Positions 42,330-52,570 of a stretch of 64,000 bases of DNA are shown piece after piece. Made by a program: the position numbers and the translations under genes. Source of the DNA: Charina bottae (lineage: Eukaryota; Chordata; Lepidosauria; Squamata; Charinaidae); NCBI GenBank assembly GCA_023362775.1, contig JALMGJ010000001.1, positions 62,974,501 through 63,038,500 on the forward strand. The letters run 5' to 3'. The notes below the pieces were generated by a model. It made no database searches. It had not been told where the DNA came from and worked only from the letters and a program-made list of their open reading frames with translations. Numbering within the stretch: the stretch's first letter is position 1; each line of letters starts with the position of its first letter.

Positions 42330-43090
42330 TGCAAGTTGATCACTGAATGCTGTAAGAGCCATACATGATAGTAAAGTATGCTACAGAAAAAATGGAATGC
42401 TTAGTGAATGGTTCAACATTCAGCAAAGAACAAGACAAGAATCTATGATGTCCCCTGAGTGTTTAATGTATTTATGAATAAATGTACAAGGAATGCTTGT
42501 GGTGATCTTAGTATTGTGTTGGTTGAGGAAGTGAATGTTTATGTACTTTTGTATGCAAACAATACTGTGTTGTTGGTTGATTTGTCGCTAATGTTAAGAT
42601 AGACAGCATGATGCAATGAGGAGTACAGAATTGAAAATTAGTGTTTCAAAGACCAGGACAATTGTGTTTGACAGGCACATTGGAGTAGATGATTGCAAGT
42701 TATATATCAAGGACAAAAAATAAAGTAGACATTAGAGCAATGAATTTGTATTCCTTGATGCAATGTGTATTAAAGTTGGGAAAATGGATGTAGACATTTT
42801 AAGATGAGCAAACAGTGGTACAATGATAATGGATAGTATGTGGTATAAAGGAATAAATTTTGTCAAAATAAGCTAAAATGGCTCTGTGTATAAGACCATG
42901 CTTTTGCCTACTTTGTTATATGGAAATGAGAGTAAGGTATGTCAGGAGAAACACAAAAGTAAGTTGAAGGCAATGAAAATGGGTTATTAAGAAGTATGTT
43001 GGTAAAACAAAACAGATAGGGTCAACAATGAATGGGTAATGAATGAATGTGGATTGAGTACAAAGCTATCTAAGAAGTATGTGGAGACAG
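42330..43090 (+). pseudogene. Heavily decayed non-LTR reverse transcriptase
   Basis: Protein fragments in shifting frames include LLYANNTVLLVDL, corresponding to RT motif C (YADD replaced by YANN), KISVSKTRTIVFDRHIGVDD, the thumb-like region, and LLPTLLYGNESKV, the conserved 'LPTLLYGCEtW' block. Many stops and indels are present. It belongs to a non-LTR LINE clade other than Bov-B or L1; the exact clade is unclear. It is the oldest coding remnant in this stretch, flanked by much younger Bov-B fragments. Confidence 0.7.
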
Positions 43091-43278
43091 GCTGATCATA
43101 AAGACCAGGGGTCCCCAAACTCTTCAGCTCATCTTCAGCTTCATGAAGTTTCAGATTGTCCATTGACCCCATACATTTATTATATGAAAATAATTTAATA
43201 AATACTACTTTAACAGTTTGTGAATAAAAATAACAACAAAATTATGAATAGGCCCATTGACCCTTGGGGGTCAATATT

Positions 43279-43997
43279 GAGAGCCTCTTGATGAGGGTGA
43301 AAGAGGAGAGTGCAAAAGCTGGCTTGAAACTCAACATTAAAAAAACTCAGATCATGGCATCTGGTCCCATCACTTCCTGGCAAATAGAAGGGGAAGAAAT
43401 GGAAGCAGTGACAGATTTTATTTTCTTGGGCTCCAAGATCACCGCAGACGGTGACTGCAGCCATGAAATTAAAAGACGTTTGCTCCATGGGAGGAAAGCT
43501 ATGGCAAACCTAGACAGCATATTAAAAAGCAGAGACATCACCTTGCCGACAAAGGTCCGTATAATTAAAGCTATGGTTTTCCCAGTAGTAATGTATGGCT
43601 GTGAGAGTTGGACCATAAGGAAGGCTGAGCGCCAAAGAATTGATGCTTTTGAACTGTGGTGCTGGAGAAGACTCTTAAGAGTCCCTTGGACTGCAAGGAG
43701 GTCAGATCAGTCAATCCTAAAGGAAATCAACCCTGATTGGAAGGACAGATACTGAAGCTGAAGCTCAAATACTTTGGCCACCTAATGCGAAGAGAGGACT
43801 CACTGGAAAAGACCCTGATGCTGGGAAAGACTGAAGGCAAAAGGAGAAGGGGACGGCAGAGGATGAGACGGTTAGATAGCATCACCGATGTAATGAACAT
43901 GAATTTGAGTAAACTCCGGGAGACAGTGGAGGACAGGAAGGCCTGGCATGCTATGGTCCATGGGGACACAAAGAGTCGGACAAGACTTAACGACTGA
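43279..43997 (+). pseudogene. Bov-B RT C-terminal fragment, frameshifted
   Basis: Encodes ESLLMRVKEESAKAGLKLNI through DFIFLGSKITADGDCSHEI and CESWTIRKAERQRIDAFELW up to about 43738. A 7-bp deletion (ctgctca relative to copy 1) shifts the frame there. The second part continues as LKLKLKYFGHLMRREDSLEK to the stop at 43997. It lacks all RT catalytic motifs, which lie upstream of the truncation point. Confidence 0.9.
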
Positions 43998-44000
43998 ACA
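43279..44000 (+). mobile_element. Bov-B LINE, 5'-truncated 0.7-kb copy
   Basis: Homologous to the last 0.7 kb of the two long copies. Possible 5-bp TSD aatat at 43273-43277 and 44001-44005. The 3' end is slightly diverged (gagtcggacaagacttaacg). Confidence 0.94.
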
Positions 44001-44005
44001 AATAT

Positions 44006-44322
44006 AGATGAAATGAATGAGAATCACATTGCAAAATATAAAAGAAAGTGAAGCAGAGGAAGTGGAAAACTGAGAATGTTATGAGCAGATGGAGTTCATA
44101 TCCATGTGGTAGAAGCAGGAATTAAAAAGTAAATAGAGGTATAGTATTTCCATATATTTACTCCATCTGTCGTATAGGATGGGAACTTCCCTGTTATATG
44201 GTTCTGACTTTAGAATAGGCTTTGACCATATCAGGATGCATACCTTTTTTCAGGCTCAGCACCACACACTGGTGTCTTCCTAAGACAGCATTTCAAAATT
44301 AGGCAAAACCGTATCAATAAGT
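44006..44322. other. Unassigned intergenic DNA
   Basis: Nothing recognised. Confidence 0.45.
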
Positions 44323-44442
44323 AAATGTGTTTAATGTATTGTCAAAGGCTTTCACGGCTGGAGTTCGATGGCTGTTGTGGGTCTTCCGGGCTGTGTGGCC
44401 GTGTTCTGGAAGTTGTGGTTCCTAACGTTTCGCCAGCATCTG

Positions 44443-44485
44443 AGTCCCCTTGTGGGGGGAGATGGGCGGTGATATAAGTTGGAAA

Positions 44486-44520
<35 letters not shown>

Positions 44521-44521
44521 A
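44443..44521 (+). mobile_element. L2/CR1-type LINE 3' tail nested in the PLE
   Basis: agtccccttgtggggggaga, then tgggcggtgatataagttgg and an AAAT repeat. It is flanked by atctg (44438-44442 and 44522-44526), a 5-bp TSD. It splits the ribozyme motif of the PLE left arm. Confidence 0.9.
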
Positions 44522-44626
44522 ATCTGTGGCCAGCATCTTCAGAGGGCAGGAGCACAGACAGAAGCGAAATCTCTGTGCCCAGGTAGATTGGCAATGTTTT
44601 GTTTGTTTTCTATTTATAGAGCTAAG

Positions 44627-45209
44627 TTATAGGAGATTAGGTGGAGTTTTTTGTTGTGTTGAAATGTTAACGAGTGGCTGATGAGCGTGATTAGCATGTT
44701 CATTGTGAGAAGTATTCTCATGTCCTGGTGGTTGGACTGAGTTCGTTGACCTTTTGCAGGCTGTGTTTTTCAGGACTGGTAGCCAGGTTTTGCTAATTTT
44801 TAGACTTTCTTCTTTTTTATTGTAACTGTGCTGGTGTTTGTGAATTTCAATGGCTTCTCTGTATAATCTAGTGTAGTGGCTTTTGGTGTTGTCCAATATT
44901 TCTGTGTTTTCAAATAGGATTTTGTGTCCCGTTTGCCTGAGAGCATGTTCAGCTACTGAAGATTTTTCCGGTTGCTGTAGTCTGCAGTGTCTTTTGTGTT
45001 CTTTTATCCTGGTGTGAATGCTTCCTTTTGTGGTTCCGATGTATACTTGTACGCAGCTGCATGGTATGCGGTATACTCCTGCAGGTATAGGTGCAGGAGT
45101 CCCTTTTGTCTTTTGCTGATTTTAGCATTTGTTGTATTTTCCTGGTGGGTCTGAAGACTGTTTGAAAGTTGTGTTTTTCCATCAGTTTTCCCATGCTAAT
45201 CATGCTCAT
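44627..45209 (-). pseudogene. PLE GIY-YIG endonuclease remnant, family C
   Basis: On the minus strand the first piece (44949-45209) reads MGKLMEKHNFQTVFRPTRKI, then a stretch matching the region before GIY-YIG. The nuclease core (the equivalent of 'VYIGTT...RIKEHKRH') is in a shifted frame between the pieces. The second piece (44627-44896) reads MDNTKSHYTRLYREAIEIHK and continues to LKISKTWLPVLKNTA, the nuclease C-terminal part with its conserved RE.IEI-like segment. Frameshifts make it non-functional, and the RT domain is absent. Confidence 0.8.
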
Positions 45210-45271
45210 CAGCCACTCGTTAACATTTCAACACAACAAAAAACCCCACCTAATCTCCTATAACTTAGCTC

Positions 45272-45280
45272 TATAAATAG
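45272..45280 (+). promoter_or_regulatory. TATA-like box in the PLE family C arm
   Basis: tataaatag lies about 65 nt upstream of the CTGAAGA core at 45346. The matching box in copy 2 is tataaa at 46741-46746, the same distance upstream. Confidence 0.45.
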
Positions 45281-45341
45281 AAAACAAACAAAACATTGCC
45301 ACTCTACCTGGGCACAGATTTCGCTTCTATCTGTTCTCCTG

Positions 45342-45384
45342 CCCTCTGAAGATGCTGGCCACAGATGCTGGCGAAACGTTAGGA
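45342..45384 (+). ncRNA. Hammerhead ribozyme-like motif, PLE family C copy 1
   Basis: CTGAAGA (45346-45352), stem II GCTGGC with GCTGGC (six pairs including two G-U wobbles), GAAA (45373-45376), then CGUU before the predicted cleavage site. Stem I CCT with AGG gives three pairs. The equivalent in the other arm is destroyed by the nested LINE tail. Confidence 0.6.
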
Positions 45385-45449
45385 ACCACAACTTCCAGAA
45401 CACGGCCACACAGCCCGGAAGACCCACAACAGCCATCAAATGTGTTTAA

Positions 45450-46447
45450 CTTACTTTCTATCGCATTAACAATTACAATTTCCAGGCAATGTTTGGAAGG
45501 GCTCTGGAAACTGGTTTGAGGTTGCATGTGGCTGCCTCAAACAGTACATCCTATGGAAAAAGTTCAGGTCAGATTTTTTAAATGTACTTACTTTACCTAC
45601 TTTAGTTTCCAAACTAGGCAGGATTTGGAAACAATCTAATCCAGGTTTGCAAGTAAAAGTAGTATGGCAGATAGGCTACCAGATCTGAGCTGCAAACATT
45701 TTGATCACCATCAGTGGCAGCAAAGAGCTAGCATTTTCTGTATCTGTTGGCCACTATCAAGTGGTGGTCCAGATTTAGACAGAGCAGATCTGGTAGCCTT
45801 TGTGGAAGGAAAGGCTTGCAGTGGCCGCCCTTCCTTCCCTTTGCTTTCTCCCCTGCAATTTTAAGGTAACCCAAAGAGCACTGGACAACACCTGGTTTCC
45901 AATTATAAAAGGCAAATGCATGAGTGTAGGTGTGTTTTGGAGGAAGATTTGTATCAGGTGAGAGAGCAGAGGAAGAATTTGCAGCTGAGGGTCAGCTCAG
46001 CAGACAGTAACTGATGGTGAAGGAGGAGCAGGCTTGGGCTTGGGCTTCAGCAAACTAAAAGCAGACAAGCTGAAGAGGGAAGCAGAGCCCAGCAGCCTCA
46101 CCAGAGACACTACAGCCAGCCAGCAGCTGGTAAAGCATCTTCTTTCTCCCACCCCAGTGCAGGCTGAGAAACTGCCAAGTCAACACTTCAGCAGCAGTTC
46201 AGAACAGCAGCTGACAGCGACCGAAGCCAACAAACTTGAAGGTGGCTAAATGGTGGCTAAAGGCTTTGTTATAAGCTCAGGCAGCAAAGGAGAACAGAAT
46301 TGTTCTTAAGACTGTTTAGGAATTAGATGAGCACATAGGCAAGGATGTAGAGATAAACATTAGTATAATACTTAGAAAGCAAAAAAACAGTGAAGGACTC
46401 AGAACACAATGCCTATCATTTTTCTCCAATACCTGCAAAGCTTAGAG
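45450..46447. other. Unassigned DNA with a TATA-like box
   Basis: ttataaaagg near 45905 is followed by about 300 bp of GC-richer, stop-poor sequence (a 71-codon frame at 46034-46249). It could be an LTR or the 5' end of a retroelement. Nothing confirms this. Confidence 0.35.
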
Positions 46448-46460
46448 GTTGCTATGTTTG

Positions 46461-46934
46461 GTGGTTGTGGGTTTTCGGGGCTGTGTGGCCATGTTCTGGC
46501 AGTTTTTGTTCCTAATGTTTTGCCAGTAGCTGTGGCTGGCATCCTCAGAGGACAAGAGCACAGATAGAAGATTCTCTCTGTGTCCAAGGGGACCACAGAA
46601 ACCACAGAAACATACAAACAACTCACACAATAGATGTGCTAATCCCACACACGATAGCACCACACCCCTTAATCACCACAAAGAACCCTCCCCTAATCGC
46701 TTGTAAATGACCCACAGAAGACACACACCCTCTCAGCAGCTATAAACACCAGCAGGAACACACACCCTCCACTTGGGCACAGAGAGAATCTTCTAGCTGT
46801 GCTCCTGTCCTCTGAAGATGCCAGCCACAGCTACTGGTGAAACGTTAGGAACAAAAACTGCCAGAACACGGCCACACAGCCCAGAAAACCCACAACCACC
46901 ATCGGATTCCGGCCGTGAAAGCCTTCAACTATAC
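46461..46934 (+). mobile_element. Penelope-like element, family C copy 2, head-to-head, non-coding
   Basis: An exact 13-bp TSD, gttgctatgtttg, lies at 46448-46460 and 46935-46947. The inverted arm is 46461 to about 46590, the sense arm about 46770-46899, and a unique 35-bp extension follows (46900-46934: atcggattccggccgtgaaa and on). The arms have diverged by several substitutions, so this copy is older than family B at 12.4 kb. No GIY-YIG coding remains. Confidence 0.93.
46808..46850 (+). ncRNA. Hammerhead ribozyme-like motif, PLE family C copy 2
   Basis: CTGAAGA (46812-46818), stem II GCCAG with CTGGT, GAAA (46839-46842), CGUU at the predicted cleavage site, and stem I TCCT (46808-46811) with AGGA (46847-46850), four perfect pairs. 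It is the best stem I in the window. The mirror copy in the left arm has GAAA changed to CAAA and is presumably dead. Confidence 0.72.
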
Positions 46935-46947
46935 GTTGCTATGTTTG

Positions 46948-49245
46948 TTCCCTGTTTCTTTTTCCAAAATCTCATAACAGCTTACAGATGTTTTCCAAGT
47001 ATTCATCCATCCAGCCTGTGGCAAGGACCAGACTTATCAGCCTTTGAGTTATTCTCTGGAAGAGACAAGAGATGCACCTGCTGTACCAGCAGCACTGTCA
47101 GTGAGAAAAAAGAAAAAAAGATGCTTGTAATTCCACTGCTCTGTGGACATGTAAAGCAGGAATCCAGAAGCAGCACCTGAGAAGTCCTATTAAGGAACCA
47201 GCCAGCTTTAAGATCAGACCTGATTGCAGGGGAGGGCTGTAGGAGAATTAAATTAATACCCATACTTCCAGTAGATGTGATTGCTATTATAGGTTCACAG
47301 AAAGCACCAAAGTTCACAAGTGTGAAGGGGACACTTAGCATCACGTTTCCAGCTCTGTTTTTTCTTAGATACACATGAATAAAGATCCAGGTCTGGAGAC
47401 TTGGAAAGATGGAGACCCACCTCTCATCTATCTCACTTTTATAACTTTGAGACTCTTCCCTTCACTTTGGTAATAATGTAAAGTATCAGCTCAAAATTGC
47501 AATGCATGCATTTCATTTGAGTTTTATTGCCTTAACAGACAGCATTAGATTACAAAAGAGAACATTTTTCTTCTCAGTTTTAGCTTATTCTTATGATTTA
47601 CGGTGAGATACAGCAAGAGTTCATAAACTTCTCTGACCCGTTGACAGTTTTTACAGGCTCCTTGATTTATTTTCCATCTCAGATTTAACAGCTTTCATGT
47701 GACTGATATTCCTCCAGTCCCAGCGTGGCTGCCGCTCAGCCTGGGAGAGCTCCTCTAATCTCCATGTTACTAATTTAAATGAAGTCTTGGTCTGTTGTTT
47801 AAAAAAGACATTTGTCATCTTGCTGAGGTTTACAGATCCTCTTGTAATGTAATGTCAGACACTTCTGAGATATGAGTTTTATGAAGCATCCTGATATCAA
47901 GTCTTGTAAGAAGACATGCCAAGGTCACTTGGATTTGCCAAACCAGTCAAGGGGCGGGAGAGGGAGAGAGCTGGTTTACAACATTTTGCAAAATTGGAAA
48001 AGAGGAGTCCTTAATGAGTGAGTACATTCAGATCAGACGTATATATGCCACAAGTACATTTCACAGATAAACTTGGGGCTGGGGAGGGAGGAAGTGTTAA
48101 AAACATGTTTCAACCCAAGAAAAAACAGAGGCAGTCACTCAACAGCTATGAACTTCTGATTAATTTTGAGTATGCACCCAGGGAAACAAAACTCTTCTCA
48201 CAGTCATGTGGGCTATTTGTATCAACAGTTTCCCAGTGTGCCCCAGAGTGTGATGCCAAGCTGCCTCATTCAAGAAATGAAAGTTACAGCTGGCTTCTTT
48301 CCCTCCATTTTCTTTTATTGCCCTTCTGGAAACACAAAGACCAGCCTAGTAAGACATAAAGAAGTGGGTGATGTCCCTCTCTGAGGTATTCTGCCTTTGA
48401 ACACAAAGACATCTTCTCTCTTACACCAGACACAGACACAGTCATTTGGAGATGAAGACATGCAAGTTGTTTTAGAGTCAGTCCAGAACAGCAGACTGAC
48501 AACTTCAGTCAGCCCTGCCACTTCGCTGTGCTATTAGCCCAGCAAGGTAGTAACCAATAAGTAATGCAGGAAGCCAGTAATTCACAACAGAATCAAAAAC
48601 CAGGCTATGGTTCATCAATAAGGTTTAAGCAGAACATGAGGCATCAAGCAAAGGCAATGTCCCAGAAGTATATCCAGGGTTAATGTGAGAATCCAGAGCC
48701 AGGGTTTTAATAAACAAGAGTAAGTAAGTGTTTGGCTGCCAAAAGGTGAAAAAGCTGGTAGTGAGACAGTTTCCAGCCCTGCAAACTCAGAATTTCTAAT
48801 GTTACGTTTCCTAGGTCCCTATTCGGGCTCCAGCTGCTAACCATTAAGCCCTGAAAAAGAAGCTCCTTCTTGTGAGCAGGGCGCTGCTCCAAGGAAGCTG
48901 TTACTCCTGAGGAGATCTGTCCATTAGACGTGCACTGTGTCTTTGGGCTTCAGTCCGCCAACACCTGCATTCTTTAGGGCTTGGCAGGGCTGGAGCATTT
49001 CTGTCCAACTTGGCTGAGGGCCTTGGGCCTCGTAGCAGTCCAAGTCTGGACCTAATTTCCCAATCCCTAGCATGTATTTCTAAGGCAAGCCAGGTCTGTG
49101 ACATATTCAGATCTGTATATCTAATATTTCGTATGTCTGACACAGTGTACTAATTTTTACATTTAACTTCCTCTTCTGTGGTGGTTCTTCTAATCCTCCC
49201 AAAGCATCAGCAGTTTCAAGAACTTTTAAACTTCTAGTTAGAAAA
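46948..49245. other. Unassigned intergenic DNA
   Basis: About 2.3 kb with no recognised transposon. Frames of 113, 123 and 80 codons exist but overlap on both strands without domain similarity. The segment near 47640-47800 looks compositionally constrained, but I cannot test conservation. Confidence 0.45.
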
Positions 49246-49246
49246 A

Positions 49247-49271
49247 CTTACTTACTTACTTACTTACTTAC
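49247..49271. repeat. (TTAC)n microsatellite
   Basis: Six tandem TTAC units. Confidence 0.93.
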
Positions 49272-49770
49272 ACACTAATTTAATTTATCATTTATTACAT
49301 ATGATAATCCTGACATATCTTACTCTCCTTTCCATATATAGAAGAATTTTTAGCACATTGAACCTGGGTCAATATTTGGAAAGAGGAAAAGCCACTGATC
49401 TACAGACGAATTCAGCAATATATTATTGTGGTATACAAATCGAATACATATGTGGTATATATGTATGGAAAATACATTCAGATTCCAGTTCTATTAATCA
49501 ACATTTTTTAAACGTTATCCTAAACTCTATAATTCCAGACAGATGATGAAATAGGCTTTGTTTGTTTTGACAAAAAGTCACTAGCATTACTTTAATCATT
49601 CAGTTCAGTAATTGTTATAATTAAATGTATGAAACTGACAAAGGTTCCTGATCCTGATAGCTTTGCTGTATGTACAAAAATATATTGGGTTTTTATCTTA
49701 TATTTACTGTAGCTATATGGTGAGTTTATTTTCAAATAAATGCCTACCCTTTTAGTTTTAATAAGAAAAA
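49272..49770. other. Unassigned AT-rich intergenic DNA
   Basis: Nothing recognised. Confidence 0.5.
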
Positions 49771-49780
49771 TATAATAAAA

Positions 49781-50103
49781 GGTAAAGGTTCCCCCACACA
49801 GTCGTGTCCAACTTTAGGGGCCAATGCTCATCCCCGTTTGTTAGCCGAAGAGCCAGCGCTGTCCGAAGACACTTCCGCGGTCATGTGGCCGGCATGACGT
49901 GCATGGAACGCTGTTACCTTCCCACCGAAGTGGTACCTATTTATCTACTTGCATTTGCATGCTTTCAAATTGCTAGGTTGGCAAGAACTGGGGCTAGTGC
50001 GGGAGCTCACTCCGTCACGTGGCGCTCGGGTCTCGAACCTCCAAACTTGTGACCTTCCAATCGACAAGCCTGGCATCTTAACCGCTGAGCCATCGCACCC
50101 CCA
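49781..50103 (-). mobile_element. tRNA-derived SINE with CCTTTA tail
   Basis: Reverse orientation: tail ggtaaaggttccccc at the left, and the complement of the B box and A box at the right. The flanks share aaaatataat, a probable TSD. Confidence 0.93.
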
Positions 50104-50190
50104 TAAAATATAATATAATATATATTATATTATATATTATAATATAATTTATATTATAATAAAATATAATATAAAATATAAAATATAATA
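50104..50190. repeat. AT-only low-complexity DNA
   Basis: TATAATATA-type sequence next to the SINE. Confidence 0.9.
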
Positions 50191-50242
50191 GTTATTCCCA
50201 AATAGGGCAAGGTTCCTACTATATATTCTCAGTTACATACTT

Positions 50243-50244
50243 AG

Positions 50245-50290
<46 letters not shown>
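50243..50290. repeat. (TTAC)n microsatellite
   Basis: Twelve tandem units of the same motif as at 49.25 kb. Confidence 0.97.
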
Positions 50291-50690
50291 CTAATATCCT
50301 CCACATGGACTCTTGGCAGTGAAGAATAAAAGCTAAAAATAATCATAACAATAATAATCTCAAATACAAATATAAAACATTAAAGCCATTAATCTTTTTA
50401 AAAGTTACCCTGGTATAACAATTATTAGGCACCCAATGATAGATCTTAAGAAAGCTCTCCTGAATAACTCCATTTTGATGGCTTTTCTAAGAATCAGGAA
50501 GGATGGCTTTCCAGTGGGAGGCTGTTTCACAGGGACCGCATCATTTCCAAAAGCTGATTGCTAGAAACCAAATAACAGTGAGAGTAGTTCAACAGTTGAA
50601 CTTATTCCTCAGAGATGTGGTGGGCTCCCCTTCATTGGATGTGTTCAGGCAAAGGCAAGAATACTTTTATACCATATATCATATATCATG
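50291..50690. other. Unassigned intergenic DNA
   Basis: Possible old LINE-derived sequence. The run of short frames has no secure identity. Confidence 0.4.
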
Positions 50691-50700
50691 TACTGTATAT

Positions 50701-50920
50701 CAGTTCAATCGAGTCCAATTCTTGGAGACTGCCTGGACAAGTCCCTGCAGTTTTCTTGGCAAGGTTTTTCGGAAGTGGTTTGCCATTGCCTCCTTCCTAG
50801 GGCTGAGAGAGAGTGACTGGCCCAAGGTCACCCAGCTGGCTTTGTGCCTAAGGCGGGACTACAACTCATGGTCTCCCAGTTTCTAGCCTGATGCCTTAAC
50901 CACTACACCAAACTGGCTCA
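50701..50920 (-). mobile_element. tRNA-derived CORE SINE with Bov-B-like tail
   Basis: Read on the minus strand: head gagccagtttggtgtagtgg, core gtgaccttgggccagtcact, then caatggcaaaccacttccg, ccttgccaagaaaactgc and the end gaattggactcgattgaact. The head and core match the SINEs at 1.6 and 41.3 kb, but the 3' part is different and resembles Bov-B 3' and 5' UTR segments (gcaaaccact, ccttgccaagaaaa, gagtcggacacgact). Confidence 0.9.
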
Positions 50921-51325
50921 TGTTATATTAAATAATATTTTAATTTGGATTTCTGCACAGAACAGGGATTTGGCTCAGCTTAAATGGCACCTTCCAACTG
51001 TAGGATTCTGTTACATTGGATAAACTCGATTTTGTGGAAGCTGATTTGAATGAAAAGTTTCATTTACCTCAGAGTTCCTCTTGGCAGCATGTTCAGTGAA
51101 AACATGTGGTATTTAGTCTCTCTGGTCCAGATGCCATTGTCCTTCTGAACAACCAAAATGATCAGAGATTGGGAGGAACTAGTTAGGAGCCAGTAATTAT
51201 TTTTACAAGAAGTTAATGAAACCAATATTACTTATTTAAGTGACCCCTGAAATAATAAAATTGAATGTCTTGTCCAGTAAATTAGTGGAGGAGTGGTTCA
51301 AAGGCAACAAAGATGGGATATAAAA
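50921..51325. other. Unassigned intergenic DNA
   Basis: Nothing recognised. Confidence 0.45.
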
Positions 51326-51326
51326 T

Positions 51327-51358
<32 letters not shown>
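51326..51358. repeat. (ATC)n microsatellite
   Basis: Eleven tandem ATC units. Confidence 0.96.
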
Positions 51359-51453
51359 GAAATTAGTTGCCTTTTCTCTTAAAAAGAGGTTACTACAACC
51401 ACAGAACACTTGTTGAACACTTCAGGAAATATTTAATATGGGCTACTGAAAAT

Positions 51454-51797
51454 GAAAAAATGAGGAGGCGTGGTGGCTCAGCGGGTAAGACGCCAGGCTT
51501 GTTGATCGGAAGATTGCAAGTTCGGAGGTTCGAATCCCTAGCCCTGCGTGCGGAGTGAGCTCCCGCACTAGCTCCAGCTCTTGCCAACCTAGCAATTCGA
51601 AAGCATGCAAATGCAAGTAGATGAATAGGTACCACTTCGGTGGGTAGGTAACAGCGTTCTGTGTGTGTCATGCGGCCACATGACCGTGGAAGCGTCTTCG
51701 GACAACGCTGGCTCTTTGGCTAACAAACGGAGATGAGCACCGGCCCCTAGAGTCGGACACGACTGCACAGATGTGCGGGGGGTACCTTTACCTTTTT
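51454..51797 (+). mobile_element. tRNA-derived SINE with CCTTTA tail
   Basis: A 10-bp TSD, tactgaaaat, lies at 51444-51453 and 51798-51807. The SINE proper starts ggaggcgtggtggctcagcg at 51464, and a short A-rich stretch precedes it. Confidence 0.95.
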
Positions 51798-51807
51798 TAC
51801 TGAAAAT

Positions 51808-52311
51808 TACCTGGATGAGATGCCATTCAGGAATTGGTACATTGATTCATATGATATGGACCTGTCCTATTGTTGCCATATTTGGGGCTGAAATCAACTG
51901 ATTTCTTAGAATGAATCTGGATCCATCACTGTGTGTTGAAGATACATGTCTTTCTTGGCTACGTTCTCAGTATTTGAGTTTATCAAGACATCAAAAATAG
52001 TGTACCTTTCAGCACACTTTTTTGTACTGATCAAAAATAATAATTCTACAATAGTGTAAAGAGAAAATACAGCTGCTTTGTAGCCATGGGTTGTTGATAT
52101 GTGGTTTTTTTTTGTCAACCTTTGAATTAGGTTCTAGAGTTGGTTTTGTTTTTTGACAAACAGGCAAGGATTTTCAAATAATGTGGTCAATTTGTGAAAC
52201 TCTATTCTTTTCAGCCTTTTTCCTTTTTATTATTATTGTTGTTGTTTTATATTCGTTTTTATTACATTGTTACTATCATGTATTATTATTTTACATTCAT
52301 GTTATATTACA
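51808..52311. other. Unassigned intergenic DNA
   Basis: Nothing recognised. Confidence 0.5.
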
Positions 52312-52313
52312 TT

Positions 52314-52349
<36 letters not shown>

Positions 52350-52370
52350 TATTATTATTATTATTATTAT
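52312..52370. repeat. (AAT)n(ATT)n self-complementary microsatellite
   Basis: An AAT run turns into an ATT run, so the two halves are complementary. Confidence 0.97.
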
Positions 52371-52424
52371 CAGCTCAAATCAGTCCACTGCAGAACGAAG
52401 GTTGCTAGAGAGAACTTTTTCACC

Positions 52425-52546
52425 TTTCCTGTCTAAGAATGAATAACTAGCCCATAATCACTCAGCCAGCTTCTGTACCTAAGGGAGGACTAGAACATCT
52501 CACAGAATATCTCACAGCTCCTAGACCAGCAACTTAATCACTGCAG
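52425..52546 (-). mobile_element. Old CORE SINE fragment
   Basis: ataatcactcagccagcttc and gtacctaagggaggactaga correspond to the complement of the CORE SINE head and core, with an inserted duplication around ctcacagaatatctcacag. Confidence 0.65.
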
Positions 52547-52550
52547 GGAG

Positions 52551-52570
52551 TGTGTGTGTGTGTGTGTGTA
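52551..52570. repeat. (GT)n microsatellite
   Basis: A GT dinucleotide run. Confidence 0.95.

Larger units (their letters stand above)
44335..45437 (-). mobile_element. Penelope-like element, family C copy 1, head-to-head
   Basis: An exact 12-bp TSD, aaatgtgtttaa, lies at 44323-44334 and 45438-45449. The main copy is on the minus strand, from about 45190 to 44335, with decayed GIY-YIG sequence. An inverted plus-strand arm (about 45190-45437) repeats its terminal part (44367-44698 after discounting a nested insertion). A unique 32-bp extension (44335-44366) is present only at the left. A LINE tail interrupts the left arm at 44443-44521. The junction near 45190-45205 contains the near-palindrome catgctaatcatg, which is shared by both arms. 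Confidence 0.93.

Noticed and set aside
45895..46250. Host gene promoter at ttataaaagg
   Set aside because: No downstream exon or splice structure could be supported; a retroelement promoter is as likely.
46515..46560. Ribozyme motif in the left arm of PLE family C copy 2
   Set aside because: GAAA is changed to CAAA on the relevant strand, so the catalytic core is broken.
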